A DNA stretch of 5,423 nt from assembly GCA_902489145.1 (NCBI GenBank), contig CABTYV010000069.1, forward strand, positions 1-5,423, written 5' to 3'. This document shows positions 1 to 5,200 of this stretch, piece after piece. Origin of the DNA: an uncultured Tissierellia bacterium. Its GTDB lineage: Bacteria; Bacillota; Clostridia; Tissierellales; Peptoniphilaceae. The position numbers and the translations under genes were made by a program. The notes beneath the pieces are model-generated. The model had not been told where the DNA came from and ran no database searches. It saw only the letters and a list, made by a program, of their open reading frames with translations. Each line of letters starts with the position of its first letter. Within the stretch, counting starts at the first letter, position 1.

Positions 1-795
1 AAAATGCTTCTTCACGATCATCGGGAGACGATCCCGCATGGTCAACAAAATGGGTGCTCGATAGCTTGCTGCCACCGGACCTGTCACCAGGGAATCTGCG
101 AAGGATTGGCCAGAAGCCAGGAAAGCGCGTTCTGCGTTCGGGAAAAAGCGGCGTGCCAGCTTGACCGCTGTTTCGTAGCGATCCTGCCCGCCGATACGCT
201 CCAGGCAGAAGGGTAGGTCAGACTGAACCTTTTTCGATACGGCTGCTTCGCCTCCCGCAATATAGACCTGGCTGATGCCCAATTCCTTTATCACAGCTGA
301 AATGACTTCAGGAACGCGATCCTTTTGAACCAGGAGGATGGGATAGGCCTTTGAAGCAGCATAGGGGCTGATGGCAAGGGAGTCTGCAAAATCGCTGCCA
401 GTTGCGATCACGGCTTTTCCCGTCCTTCCCACCAGGCTGATGACTTTTTTCGCCACCAGGGCAGCGGTCTCAAAACGATCCGCTCCGCCAATGCGCTCCA
501 CCTCCCCGGTGATCGCCTGAACTGCTTCTGCCACTTTTCGGGAAACTGCCAATTCCCGGCCAATGATATAGGCCTTGCTAGCGCCCAGACGAGTGATTTC
601 TGCTGCAGTCCGGCTATCCAAATGATCGGAGTCCGTTAAGAGAATGGGGGCATCCAGCGCTTTCGCCAGGACACTGGCCGTCAAGGCATCGGGGAACAGG
701 TCCTTTCGAACCACAATCACCGAATTGGCCTTCTGGTTAAAGTGTTTGGAAAGATCATTGGCGGTATCGATTCGATCATCCCCCCCGATGACCTC
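1..795 (-). repeat. CWB2 cell-wall-binding repeats: two complete and a third cut by the window edge
   Basis: Three consecutive repeats begin around residues 740, 838 and 936. Each opens with an IGG-x-DR-[IFY]-[DE]T signature (IGGDDRIDTA, IGGADRFETA, IGGQDRYETA). Each continues with an FADSL or FPDAL element and an API/YPILL strand, and the two complete repeats end with a YI[IA]G turn. This is the CWB2 family pattern. Clostridial surface proteins typically carry three CWB2 modules in tandem, which together bind an anionic wall polymer. The third copy is probably complete just outside the window. Confidence 0.92.
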
Positions 796-3009
796 TTTGT
801 CCGTATCAGGCACCGTCGGATTGACCGGTGCTTTTGCCTGCCACAAAGCAAGCACAACCACATCTCCGTTCACCTGAATCGTATCCCCCGGCTGATAAGT
901 TTTCCCGCCGATCGACCAGCCCGCGAAGGTTTTTCCAGTCGGCGGCGTAAAAGCATTTTTCGGCAAGGGGTAGCTTTCATTATTAGACAGTTCTACCGGA
1001 TCCATCTGGCCGCTTCCTCCATTCGCATCGAAGGAAATGAGCCAATGATCGTTTTTAAAATTGACATCGTAGTTGTTGAGCAAGCTTTTTCTTACCAGCG
1101 TTTCATGGGTCACATCTGATTGGGGATCAAATTGAAGATTCGTAAAGTCCTTGTAGTTACTCGGCGGATTCCATTTGCCTGCCGCTGATTGATTTCCGAC
1201 AAAAAGGGTTGTCGCATCCGTCGTAAGCTTGCGATAGGCGTCCTGATTCGTGATTTTATGGGCATACTCAAAGGGCGAAACGAAGATCGCACCCCCTTGC
1301 CCCAACGTAACCAGATTGTTTTTAAAGGTCGTATGATCTTGGATATCCAATTTTACAAGGGGATTCACACCAGTGATATTGCCCTGATCATCTGTCTGCA
1401 TCCCATTCAGGTAAATGGCCCCGCCAGACGCGACAGCGGTATTGTGCTCAAAAGAACATGCTTTGATCTGAGTGGGATGATTCGCAATATAAAGGCCGCC
1501 ACCGAAGCCGGATTCACGAGGATTCTTTTGATCATCCTGGGGATGCACCTTACATTGGTTGGCCCGGAAAAGGGTGCCCTCCAGTTCTGTCGGGAAGGCC
1601 GTATAGATACCGGCACCAAGGATCGCCTGATTTTGTTCGAAACGAGACTGCTGGATGGAAAGCTTGGCGAAAGCGGGATCCGCGTCCATATCTCCTGCCG
1701 TCGTGAGACCGCCTCCATAGGCGGCTTCATTTTTTGTAAAGCTTGCCCCAACCAGGTTCAATTGGCTGTTGCGTCCCACATAAGCTCCCCCACCAAAAAG
1801 CGTTTTATTCTCTGTAAAGTGGGTGTTCCCTGTGAATTTTGCCGTAGGTGCCGTAGCTTGTTTGGCGTCTTTATCTGCGATGTAAAGGCCACCACCCTTG
1901 CGCCCCGCCTGGTTACGATTAAAAGTGACGTCTTTTCCCTGGAGTGCTCCTGCCTTGTGATAGACCGCTCCGCCAGAAGATCCTGCCTGATTCTCGGAGA
2001 AAGTACAAGCCTCCATCGAGCCGCCCTGATACAAATAGAGACTGCCACCAGCGGATCCTGCTTGGTTATTCGTAAAGGACGTATTCTTTGCGAGCATTGT
2101 TTTCACAGAACAAATTGCTCCACCCCAGGTTCCTTCATTCTTTAGGAATGTGCACTGCTCCACCGATATTTCGTTCACGGCATAGAGCGCCCCGCCCGTG
2201 CTTGCTTTATTTTTTTCAAAAGTAGCATTTTGGATGTCTGCGGTAGATTTTGACCCACAATAGAGCGCGCCGCCCGTCTTAGCTTCATTTTCTTCGAAGC
2301 GCCCCCCCGTGACAGTGAGCTTCCCGAGCGCTGCAATGGCGCCTCCATCACTGGTCGAGTGATTATTGGAAAAAAGTCCCCCTTGAATTAAGATTGTTGT
2401 CTCAGGTGTCATTCCCTGGATGACCCCGCCCTGTTCTAAGGATTCGTTATTCCGAATGATCACATCATCTTCTACGATTAGAACGGACTGACCCAATAAG
2501 GTAATAGCCGGTCCATCCGTCTTCGCCAAATCTTTAAAATTTTGAACCACCGTACCTGAGCCTAAAATCAGTTTTGCATTTTCAAAAATACCCGTGCATT
2601 CGGTTTCCTGGTTGCCGTCCAGAATGATATGCTCAGTGCGAATAACACCATCTTTACTGACATAAAAGAGAAGACGATCCCCGGTTCTTTTTAGAGTATA
2701 CTGATGCCCCGGTTCAGAGCGCAATAAAATATTTACATTGTGCCTGTCCCAAACCGCTTCTTCAGGTGGAACCACGTAATCCTTGTTCATGGTCACCACA
2801 AACTGCTGATCCGGTTTTTCCTCATCACAGGCCCCTAGCGCATCAAAAAGCGTCTCATAATCTCCAATCTTTTTTTCCTGGGCCTCCTGCCCCAAGGGAT
2901 AAGCGGTCACTGTAAAAGGTGACACCACGCCTTCTGCCCTTGAAAAATGGGGGAAGAAGAGCAAGATGCTCGCAAGCAATACGAGCCCAAGCGTCCATCG
3001 TTTTTTCAT
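1..3009 (-). CDS. Large secreted cell-surface protein: Pmp-type beta-helix, InlB B-repeat and CWB2 repeats (C-terminus cut by window edge)
   Basis: An uninterrupted frame of 1003 codons runs from ATG at 3009 to the left edge without a stop, so the C-terminus is missing. The start follows an AAGGAAGG ribosome binding site (3020-3027). Residues 1-25 are a signal peptide: MKKR, a hydrophobic core, and probable cleavage after SRA. Residues ~26-190 are an unassigned N-terminal part with beta-helix character. Residues ~190-580 carry about 13 FxxN motifs alternating with GGA[I/L]-type motifs, as in chlamydial polymorphic outer membrane proteins; this predicts a right-handed parallel beta-helix. Residues ~657-724 form one InlB B-repeat (ISFDANGG, then FAGWSIGG, ending ALWQ). 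From ~740 onward there are CWB2 cell-wall-binding repeats. The family role is non-covalent attachment to the Gram-positive wall. Adhesion or another surface function is inference; no catalytic motif was seen. At least nine cysteines are spread along the chain, which is unusual for a secreted Gram-positive protein. The gene is divergent from the DUF3793 gene and does not share its operator. Confidence 0.93.
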   Translation of the reverse strand, partial: MKKRWTLGLVLLASILLFFPHFSRAEGVVSPFTVTAYPLGQEAQEKKIGDYETLFDALGACDEEKPDQQFVVTMNKDYVVPPEEAVWDRHNVNILLRSEPGHQYTLKRTGDRLLFYVSKDGVIRTEHIILDGNQETECTGIFENAKLILGSGTVVQNFKDLAKTDGPAITLLGQSVLIVEDDVIIRNNESLEQGGVIQGMTPETTILIQGGLFSNNHSTSDGGAIAALGKLTVTGGRFEENEAKTGGALYCGSKSTADIQNATFEKNKASTGGALYAVNEISVEQCTFLKNEGTWGGAICSVKTMLAKNTSFTNNQAGSAGGSLYLYQGGSMEACTFSENQAGSSGGAVYHKAGALQGKDVTFNRNQAGRKGGGLYIADKDAKQATAPTAKFTGNTHFTENKTLFGGGAYVGRNSQLNLVGASFTKNEAAYGGGLTTAGDMDADPAFAKLSIQQSRFEQNQAILGAGIYTAFPTELEGTLFRANQCKVHPQDDQKNPRESGFGGGLYIANHPTQIKACSFEHNTAVASGGAIYLNGMQTDDQGNITGVNPLVKLDIQDHTTFKNNLVTLGQGGAIFVSPFEYAHKITNQDAYRKLTTDATTLFVGNQSAAGKWNPPSNYKDFTNLQFDPQSDVTHETLVRKSLLNNYDVNFKNDHWLISFDANGGSGQMDPVELSNNESYPLPKNAFTPPTGKTFAGWSIGGKTYQPGDTIQVNGDVVVLALWQAKAPVNPTVPDTDKEVIGGDDRIDTANDLSKHFNQKANSVIVVRKDLFPDALTASVLAKALDAPILLTDSDHLDSRTAAEITRLGASKAYIIGRELAVSRKVAEAVQAITGEVERIGGADRFETAALVAKKVISLVGRTGKAVIATGSDFADSLAISPYAASKAYPILLVQKDRVPEVISAVIKELGISQVYIAGGEAAVSKKVQSDLPFCLERIGGQDRYETAVKLARRFFPNAERAFLASGQSFADSLVTGPVAASYRAPILLTMRDRLPMIVKKHF
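790..1041 (-). repeat. Single InlB B-repeat (Listeria-Bacteroides repeat)
   Basis: Residues ~657-724 show the family pattern: an initial beta strand ending in FDANGG, a central PPTGKTFAGWSIGG with the conserved G-W pair, then a closing strand ending VVLALWQ. Listeria-Bacteroides repeats are beta-grasp-like spacer or ligand-binding modules in surface proteins. Here a single copy bridges the beta-helix and the wall-binding part. A short proline-containing linker (APVNPTVPDTD) follows it. Confidence 0.88.
1285..2442 (-). repeat. Pmp-type beta-helix repeats within the surface protein (residues ~190-575)
   Basis: These are degenerate amino-acid repeats of roughly 25-45 residues. Each pairs a turn such as GGAIAA, GGALYC, GGALYA, GGAICS, GGSLYL, GGAVYH, GGGLYI or GGAIYL with an FxxN element such as FEENEA, FEKNKA, FTNNQA, FSENQA, FTENKT, FTKNEA, FEQNQA or FEHNTA. 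This matches the GGAI/FxxN pattern of the chlamydial Pmp family, which also occurs in clostridial surface proteins. Repeat length varies, with longer loops near residues 340-350 and 490-500, and the DNA is well diverged between copies. Recent duplication is therefore unlikely. Confidence 0.85.
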
Positions 3010-3210
3010 TTGATACCGTCCTTCCTTTTTCGGATTTCCTTGTACCCACTCCCCACTTGCATTTGATCTCTTTTATGGGCTGATCAGATGTCTGTAGAGT
3101 CAAATCGCGGGGTTGGTCAAAACCCTTGGTTTGCTGTTTAAATATATTATAACGTTTTTTGGTTAATCATATGATAACATTTCGCAATGATGCTCCTTTA
3201 AATATTTTTG
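3010..3210. other. Divergent intergenic region: surface-gene leader and candidate promoter
   Basis: No gene is seen here on either strand. On the minus strand a perfect TATAAT lies at 3151-3146, which would give a leader of about 130 nt, but no good -35 sits 16-18 bp upstream. Other candidates are TTGACC (3120-3115) with TACAGA at 18 bp spacing, and TTGACT (3103-3098) with a poor -10. The surface-gene promoter is therefore unresolved. The stretch also holds a 10-bp perfect palindrome ATCATATGAT (3166-3175). The 9-mer TTTAAATAT occurs twice, at 3137-3145 and 3197-3205, exactly 60 bp apart and each preceded by TGCT. Their role is unknown. Confidence 0.5.
3020..3027 (-). promoter_or_regulatory. 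Ribosome binding site of the surface-protein gene
   Basis: On the minus strand AAGGAAGG lies 10 nt before ATG 3009. It supports this start over any start upstream, and the signal peptide begins directly at this ATG. Confidence 0.75.
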
Positions 3211-3239
3211 TTGACTTTTTTTCATTCTATTTTTATAAT
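3211..3239 (+). promoter_or_regulatory. Housekeeping-sigma promoter of the DUF3793 gene
   Basis: TTGACT (3211-3216) and a perfect TATAAT (3234-3239) are separated by exactly 17 bp in an AT-rich context. Transcription should start near 3246-3248, giving a leader of about 83 nt. The 11 bases TTGACTTTTTT starting at the -35 are identical in the ferritin promoter. Confidence 0.85.
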
Positions 3240-3247
3240 CTCTTTGA

Positions 3248-3263
3248 GTTAGTATTAACTAAC
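3248..3263 (+). promoter_or_regulatory. Candidate operator GTTAGT-ATTA-ACTAAC at the DUF3793 transcription start
   Basis: This is a perfect inverted repeat with 6-bp arms and a 4-bp centre. It begins 8 bp after the -10, so it overlaps the predicted +1, a position where a bound protein would block transcription. The pattern GTTAGY-N4-ACTAAC recurs twice at the ferritin promoter in the same orientation relative to transcription. The half-sites GTTAG/CTAAC resemble those in DtxR/IdeR-type iron boxes, but the arm spacing is different. The identity of the regulator is inference. Confidence 0.75.
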
Positions 3264-3313
3264 ATCAAGAGGTCAATGAAATCCTAAAGGAAGCGATTTA
3301 CCAGGTTGTTTTT

Positions 3314-3320
3314 AAGGAGG
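3314..3320 (+). promoter_or_regulatory. Ribosome binding site that fixes the DUF3793 start at 3330
   Basis: A perfect AAGGAGG lies 9 nt before ATG 3330. The in-frame TTG at 3306 would lie upstream of this site and has only a weak AAGGA about 12 nt ahead of it, so the ATG is preferred. Confidence 0.85.
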
Positions 3321-3329
3321 AAAAACGCC

Positions 3330-3890
3330 ATGCCCATCGAAGAAAAAATCGTTCGCTGTGCCGCCCCTACCTTATTGGGCCTAAAGGTAGCAAATCTCAT
3401 CAATTTGGATCGTAAAATCTCTGATGAAAAGGCGATCTCCTACTGTCGAGCGGTTTTGAGCCAAGCAGGCCTTTGCTTACATATTCTTTCAGAAGGTCCT
3501 CAGCGTCGACTCGTCCTCCTCTACCGATCTTCTGCCCTCCAGAAGCTTTTAGATGAAAAACAAGTACAAGATTTTTTATCTCAATATGGTTATGATGATT
3601 TTTTTCTGCCGTCTTGTTTGGATAGGCTAACAAAACATTGCTCCTTTCAGGGCAACGCAAACGATTATTTTCCTCATGAAATTGGCCTCTTTTTAGGCTA
3701 TCCCCTGGCCGATGTGAGAGGCTATATTGCCAACCGGGGCAAGGGAGCAAAATTGACCGGTTATTGGAAGGTATACGATGATGTCGCTAGTGCCGCTCAT
3801 GTTTTTTCAGAATTTAAGCGCTCCTCTCGTAATTTAACCGAGCGTTATTGCGCCGGAGCCAGTTTAATGGAGCTCTCCGTTGCCGGCTGA
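3330..3890 (+). CDS. DUF3793 family protein
   Basis: This is a 186-residue soluble protein of unknown biochemical role. I assign it to DUF3793 from the FPHEIGLFLGYP element (residues 114-125), the GYWKVY element (144-149) and the N-terminal stretch beginning CAAPTLLGLKVANL (10-23). There is no signal peptide or membrane segment. Conserved aromatic, His and Glu residues in FPHEIG and five cysteines (10, 39, 49, 96, 104) are visible, with no recognised metal motif. From memory, this family in anaerobic Firmicutes often lies beside flavodoxin and iron-uptake genes; here flavodoxin follows on the same strand 109 bp downstream. No terminator is seen between them, so read-through is plausible. Expression is probably controlled by the palindrome at 3248-3263. 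A role in iron or redox metabolism is inferred from context only. Confidence 0.88.
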   Translation: MPIEEKIVRCAAPTLLGLKVANLINLDRKISDEKAISYCRAVLSQAGLCLHILSEGPQRRLVLLYRSSALQKLLDEKQVQDFLSQYGYDDFFLPSCLDRLTKHCSFQGNANDYFPHEIGLFLGYPLADVRGYIANRGKGAKLTGYWKVYDDVASAAHVFSEFKRSSRNLTERYCAGASLMELSVAG

Positions 3891-3900
3891 TTGGCCAATG

Positions 3901-3919
3901 AGTATTGATAATCAATTTT
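3901..3919 (+). promoter_or_regulatory. Fur-box-like palindrome in the flavodoxin leader
   Basis: ATTGAT-A-ATCAAT (3904-3916) is a perfect 6-1-6 inverted repeat. The surrounding 19 bases match the classical Fur consensus at 13 of 19 positions, including the uninterrupted core GATAATCA. Flavodoxins are commonly induced by iron limitation through Fur, so the location makes sense. No convincing promoter was found: TTGATA at 3921 has only a weak -10 about 19 bp away. It remains a candidate. Confidence 0.35.
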
Positions 3920-3952
3920 CTTGATATGGGATCTACTCTTTTCGGTAACGAT

Positions 3953-3977
3953 GTCTGCAGCAAATGGTGCTGTAGAC
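3953..3977 (+). other. 10-bp stem-loop in the flavodoxin leader
   Basis: GTCTGCAGCA (3953-3962) pairs with TGCTGTAGAC (3968-3977) around the loop AATGG, with nine Watson-Crick pairs and one G-U. It ends 11 nt before the ribosome binding site. It lacks a U tract, so it is not an intrinsic terminator. Possible roles are a processing or stability element between DUF3793 and flavodoxin, or a protein-binding site on DNA. Confidence 0.6.
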
Positions 3978-3988
3978 TTAAAATAAAT

Positions 3989-3995
3989 AAGGAGG
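3989..3995 (+). promoter_or_regulatory. Ribosome binding site of flavodoxin
   Basis: AAGGAGG lies 4 nt before ATG 4000. The spacing is short but the match is perfect. Confidence 0.8.
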
Positions 3996-3999
3996 AAAA

Positions 4000-4425
4000 A
4001 TGAAAAAAATTGCAGTAGTCTATTACAGTATGACCGGTAACACGGAGGCAATGGCCGAAGCGGTGCGAGAAGGTATTGAGGCGGGTGGCGCAGAAGGAAT
4101 TCTTTTCACTTCTGCTGATTTCTCCGCAGACCTGCTTGGCGATTATAACGCCATCGCTTTTGGATGTCCTGCCATGGGCAACGAGGAATTAGAAGATACA
4201 GAATTTGAACCCCTTTTTGCAGCCTGTGAACAAAAACTGGGCAATAAGCCGATTGCCCTATTTGGCTCCTACGAATGGGCAGATGGCCAGTGGATGCGAG
4301 ATTGGGAGGAACGCTGCAAAGACCTAAACCTCAACGTGCTTGCTACCACCATTGCCTACGATCATCCTGATGATGCAGCACAGGAGGCTTGCCGAAGCCT
4401 AGGTCGTACCCTGGCCCAAGCCTAA
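4000..4425 (+). CDS. fld: Short-chain flavodoxin
   Basis: This 141-residue FMN-binding electron carrier is expected to be cytoplasmic and to replace or complement ferredoxin. Residues 4-9 are the first beta strand. SMTGNTE (10-16) is the FMN phosphate-binding loop. GCPAMGNEELED (55-66) is the loop contacting the isoalloxazine ring, in which M59-G60-N61 corresponds to the Met-Gly-Asp turn of Clostridium beijerinckii flavodoxin. GSYEWADGQWM (89-99) supplies the aromatic stacking residue, probably W93. Length and motifs match the short-chain clostridial class without the long-chain insertion. The only notable difference is Asn rather than Asp in the redox-switch turn. It lies downstream of DUF3793 on the same strand and may be co-transcribed with it or use a promoter in the 109-bp gap. 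It ends before a bidirectional terminator shared with ferritin. Confidence 0.95.
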   Translation: MKKIAVVYYSMTGNTEAMAEAVREGIEAGGAEGILFTSADFSADLLGDYNAIAFGCPAMGNEELEDTEFEPLFAACEQKLGNKPIALFGSYEWADGQWMRDWEERCKDLNLNVLATTIAYDHPDDAAQEACRSLGRTLAQA

Positions 4426-4454
4426 CCGCCTTCAATCTTCTGAATCTAGCATAA

Positions 4455-4487
4455 AGAAAAGGGGCCGCATGATGCGGTCCCTTTTCT
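4455..4487. terminator. Bidirectional intrinsic terminator between flavodoxin and ferritin
   Basis: AGAAAAGGGGCCGCAT (4455-4470) and ATGCGGTCCCTTTTCT (4472-4487) are complementary except for one G-U pair, giving a GC-rich stem of about 14 bp with a small loop. The A-rich left arm and T-rich right arm provide a U tract on each strand. It can therefore stop flavodoxin transcripts (stop codon 30 nt upstream) and convergent ferritin transcripts (stop codon about 80 nt away on the other side). Confidence 0.93.
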
Positions 4488-4567
4488 GATTGGAGGCAGG
4501 CGGCTGGCTTAGGTCCGCCTTGCTAGGCTTACTTCTAGAAAATAGACAGCTTACAGTGAGGAGCGGC

Positions 4568-5053
4568 TTATTTTTCCCCACCCAGTTCTCGATCAATGAT
4601 CATCTTGGCCGAGATGTTATCTCCCGCTAAGGTGAACTGATCCACAATCTCGCGCGTGATATCTTCTTCTTCGGTCTGCTCTGCGATAAACTGATGCATA
4701 AAAATCTCGGTTGCATAGTCATCCGCCTGCTTGGCCAAATCATGAATCCTGTAAATGCGCTCTGAAACCTTTTGTTCATGAGACAGAACAGCTTGTGCTA
4801 CCTCGATCGGCTCTTTCTCATGAACCTCAGCCATCTCAATGGTCCGCAATGTCGGCTTCACACCCCGCTTGTGCATGTAGCTGATAAACTGCTTTGCATG
4901 ATCCAATTCTTCCTCATGATGGGCCGCTAACCAAGCAGAATACCCCTTGTAATTGCAGTCCTCCATGGCCAGAGATAGGCCTAAGTAAAGATAACCAGAA
5001 TAGAGTTCAAAATTCAGCTGATCATTTAACGCCTCGATTACTTTTGGATCCAT
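4568..5053 (-). CDS. ftnA: Non-haem bacterial ferritin
   Basis: This 161-residue protein should assemble into the 24-subunit cytoplasmic iron-storage shell, which oxidises Fe(II) and stores Fe(III) mineral. Starting from ATG 5053, the ferroxidase residues are all present: E16 (in NFELYSGYLYL), E49 and H52 (in HEEELDHA), E93, and Q126 and E129 (in IAEQTEEED). They match the E17/E50/H53/E94/Q127/E130 set of E. coli FtnA shifted by one. Length is normal for the family. No haem-ligand Met at the bacterioferritin position was identified, so Ftn rather than Bfr is preferred. The GTG one codon upstream is too close to the ribosome binding site to be the likely start. The gene is monocistronic: it has its own promoter with two operator palindromes and is convergent with flavodoxin, with which it shares a terminator. 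Confidence 0.97.
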   Translation of the reverse strand: MDPKVIEALNDQLNFELYSGYLYLGLSLAMEDCNYKGYSAWLAAHHEEELDHAKQFISYMHKRGVKPTLRTIEMAEVHEKEPIEVAQAVLSHEQKVSERIYRIHDLAKQADDYATEIFMHQFIAEQTEEEDITREIVDQFTLAGDNISAKMIIDRELGGEK

Positions 5054-5057
5054 CACT

Positions 5058-5064
5058 CCTCCTT
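5058..5064 (-). promoter_or_regulatory. Ribosome binding site of ferritin
   Basis: On the minus strand AAGGAGG lies 4 nt before ATG 5053, and only 1 nt before the alternative GTG at 5056. This decides in favour of the ATG. Confidence 0.8.
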
Positions 5065-5079
5065 TCTACCTTCAAGCTA

Positions 5080-5102
5080 TTCCCACATCATGAATGTGAG
5101 AA
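5080..5102 (-). other. 9-bp stem-loop in the ferritin leader
   Basis: In the minus-strand transcript TTCTCACAT pairs with ATGTGGGAA around the loop TCATG, with one G-U pair. It sits about 16 nt upstream of the ribosome binding site and has no U tract. An mRNA-stability or post-transcriptional control role is possible but unproven. Confidence 0.55.
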
Positions 5103-5116
5103 CTTTTGTATCAATA

Positions 5117-5132
5117 GTTAGTTTTAGCTAAC
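5117..5132 (-). promoter_or_regulatory. Candidate ferritin operator 2 (distal), GTTAGC-TAAA-ACTAAC in transcript sense
   Basis: This is a second copy of the GTTAGY-N4-ACTAAC palindrome, in the ferritin leader. Its centre is exactly 32 bp (about three helical turns) from operator 1, so two bound dimers would lie on the same DNA face. Flanking A and T extend the inverted repeat by one pair on each side. Confidence 0.7.
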
Positions 5133-5148
5133 TTCTTGCTGCCCGTTT

Positions 5149-5164
5149 GTTAGTCTCTGCTAAC
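5149..5164 (-). promoter_or_regulatory. Candidate ferritin operator 1 at the transcription start, GTTAGC-AGAG-ACTAAC in transcript sense
   Basis: This palindrome begins 7 bp after the -10 and covers the predicted +1, almost exactly as at the DUF3793 promoter (8 bp). It keeps GTTAGY and ACTAAC while the four central bases differ completely from the other copies. That is the pattern expected of a dimer-binding site. Confidence 0.75.
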
Positions 5165-5171
5165 TGGATCT

Positions 5172-5200
5172 ATTATGACTGACGTGGATAAAAAAGTCAA
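5172..5200 (-). promoter_or_regulatory. Housekeeping-sigma promoter of ferritin
   Basis: On the minus strand TTGACT (5200-5195) and CATAAT (5177-5172) are separated by 17 bp. Transcription should start near 5165, giving a leader of about 112 nt. TTGACTTTTTT is identical to the DUF3793 promoter. Confidence 0.82.

Noticed and set aside
1189..2145. A 318-codon plus-strand open frame antisense to the surface-protein gene
   Set aside because: It lies wholly within the Pmp-repeat coding region, has no convincing ribosome binding site and resembles no family. The opposite strand gives clear repeats and domains in one frame over 1003 codons.
2855..3103. An 82-codon minus-strand open frame overlapping the surface-protein start
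   Set aside because: It is the +1 shadow of the signal-peptide region and lacks a family match. The ATG at 3009 with AAGGAAGG explains the region better.
3276..3287. Three-codon leader frame (ATG-AAA-TCC-TAA) in the DUF3793 leader with an AGAGG ahead of it
   Set aside because: It is too short to distinguish from chance, and no attenuator structure follows it.
3306..3329. TTG start for DUF3793 adding eight residues
   Set aside because: The perfect AAGGAGG at 3314-3320 is correctly spaced for ATG 3330 and would lie inside the coding part if TTG were used.
3921..3951. Possible flavodoxin promoter TTGATA with TAACGA
   Set aside because: A 19-bp spacer and a weak -10 make it unsupported; read-through from the DUF3793 promoter is equally possible.
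4496..4522. Imperfect GC-rich hairpin (GGCGG/CCGCC arms) downstream of ferritin
   Set aside because: It has only five clean pairs, a bulge and no U tract. The shared terminator at 4455-4487 already explains the 3' ends.
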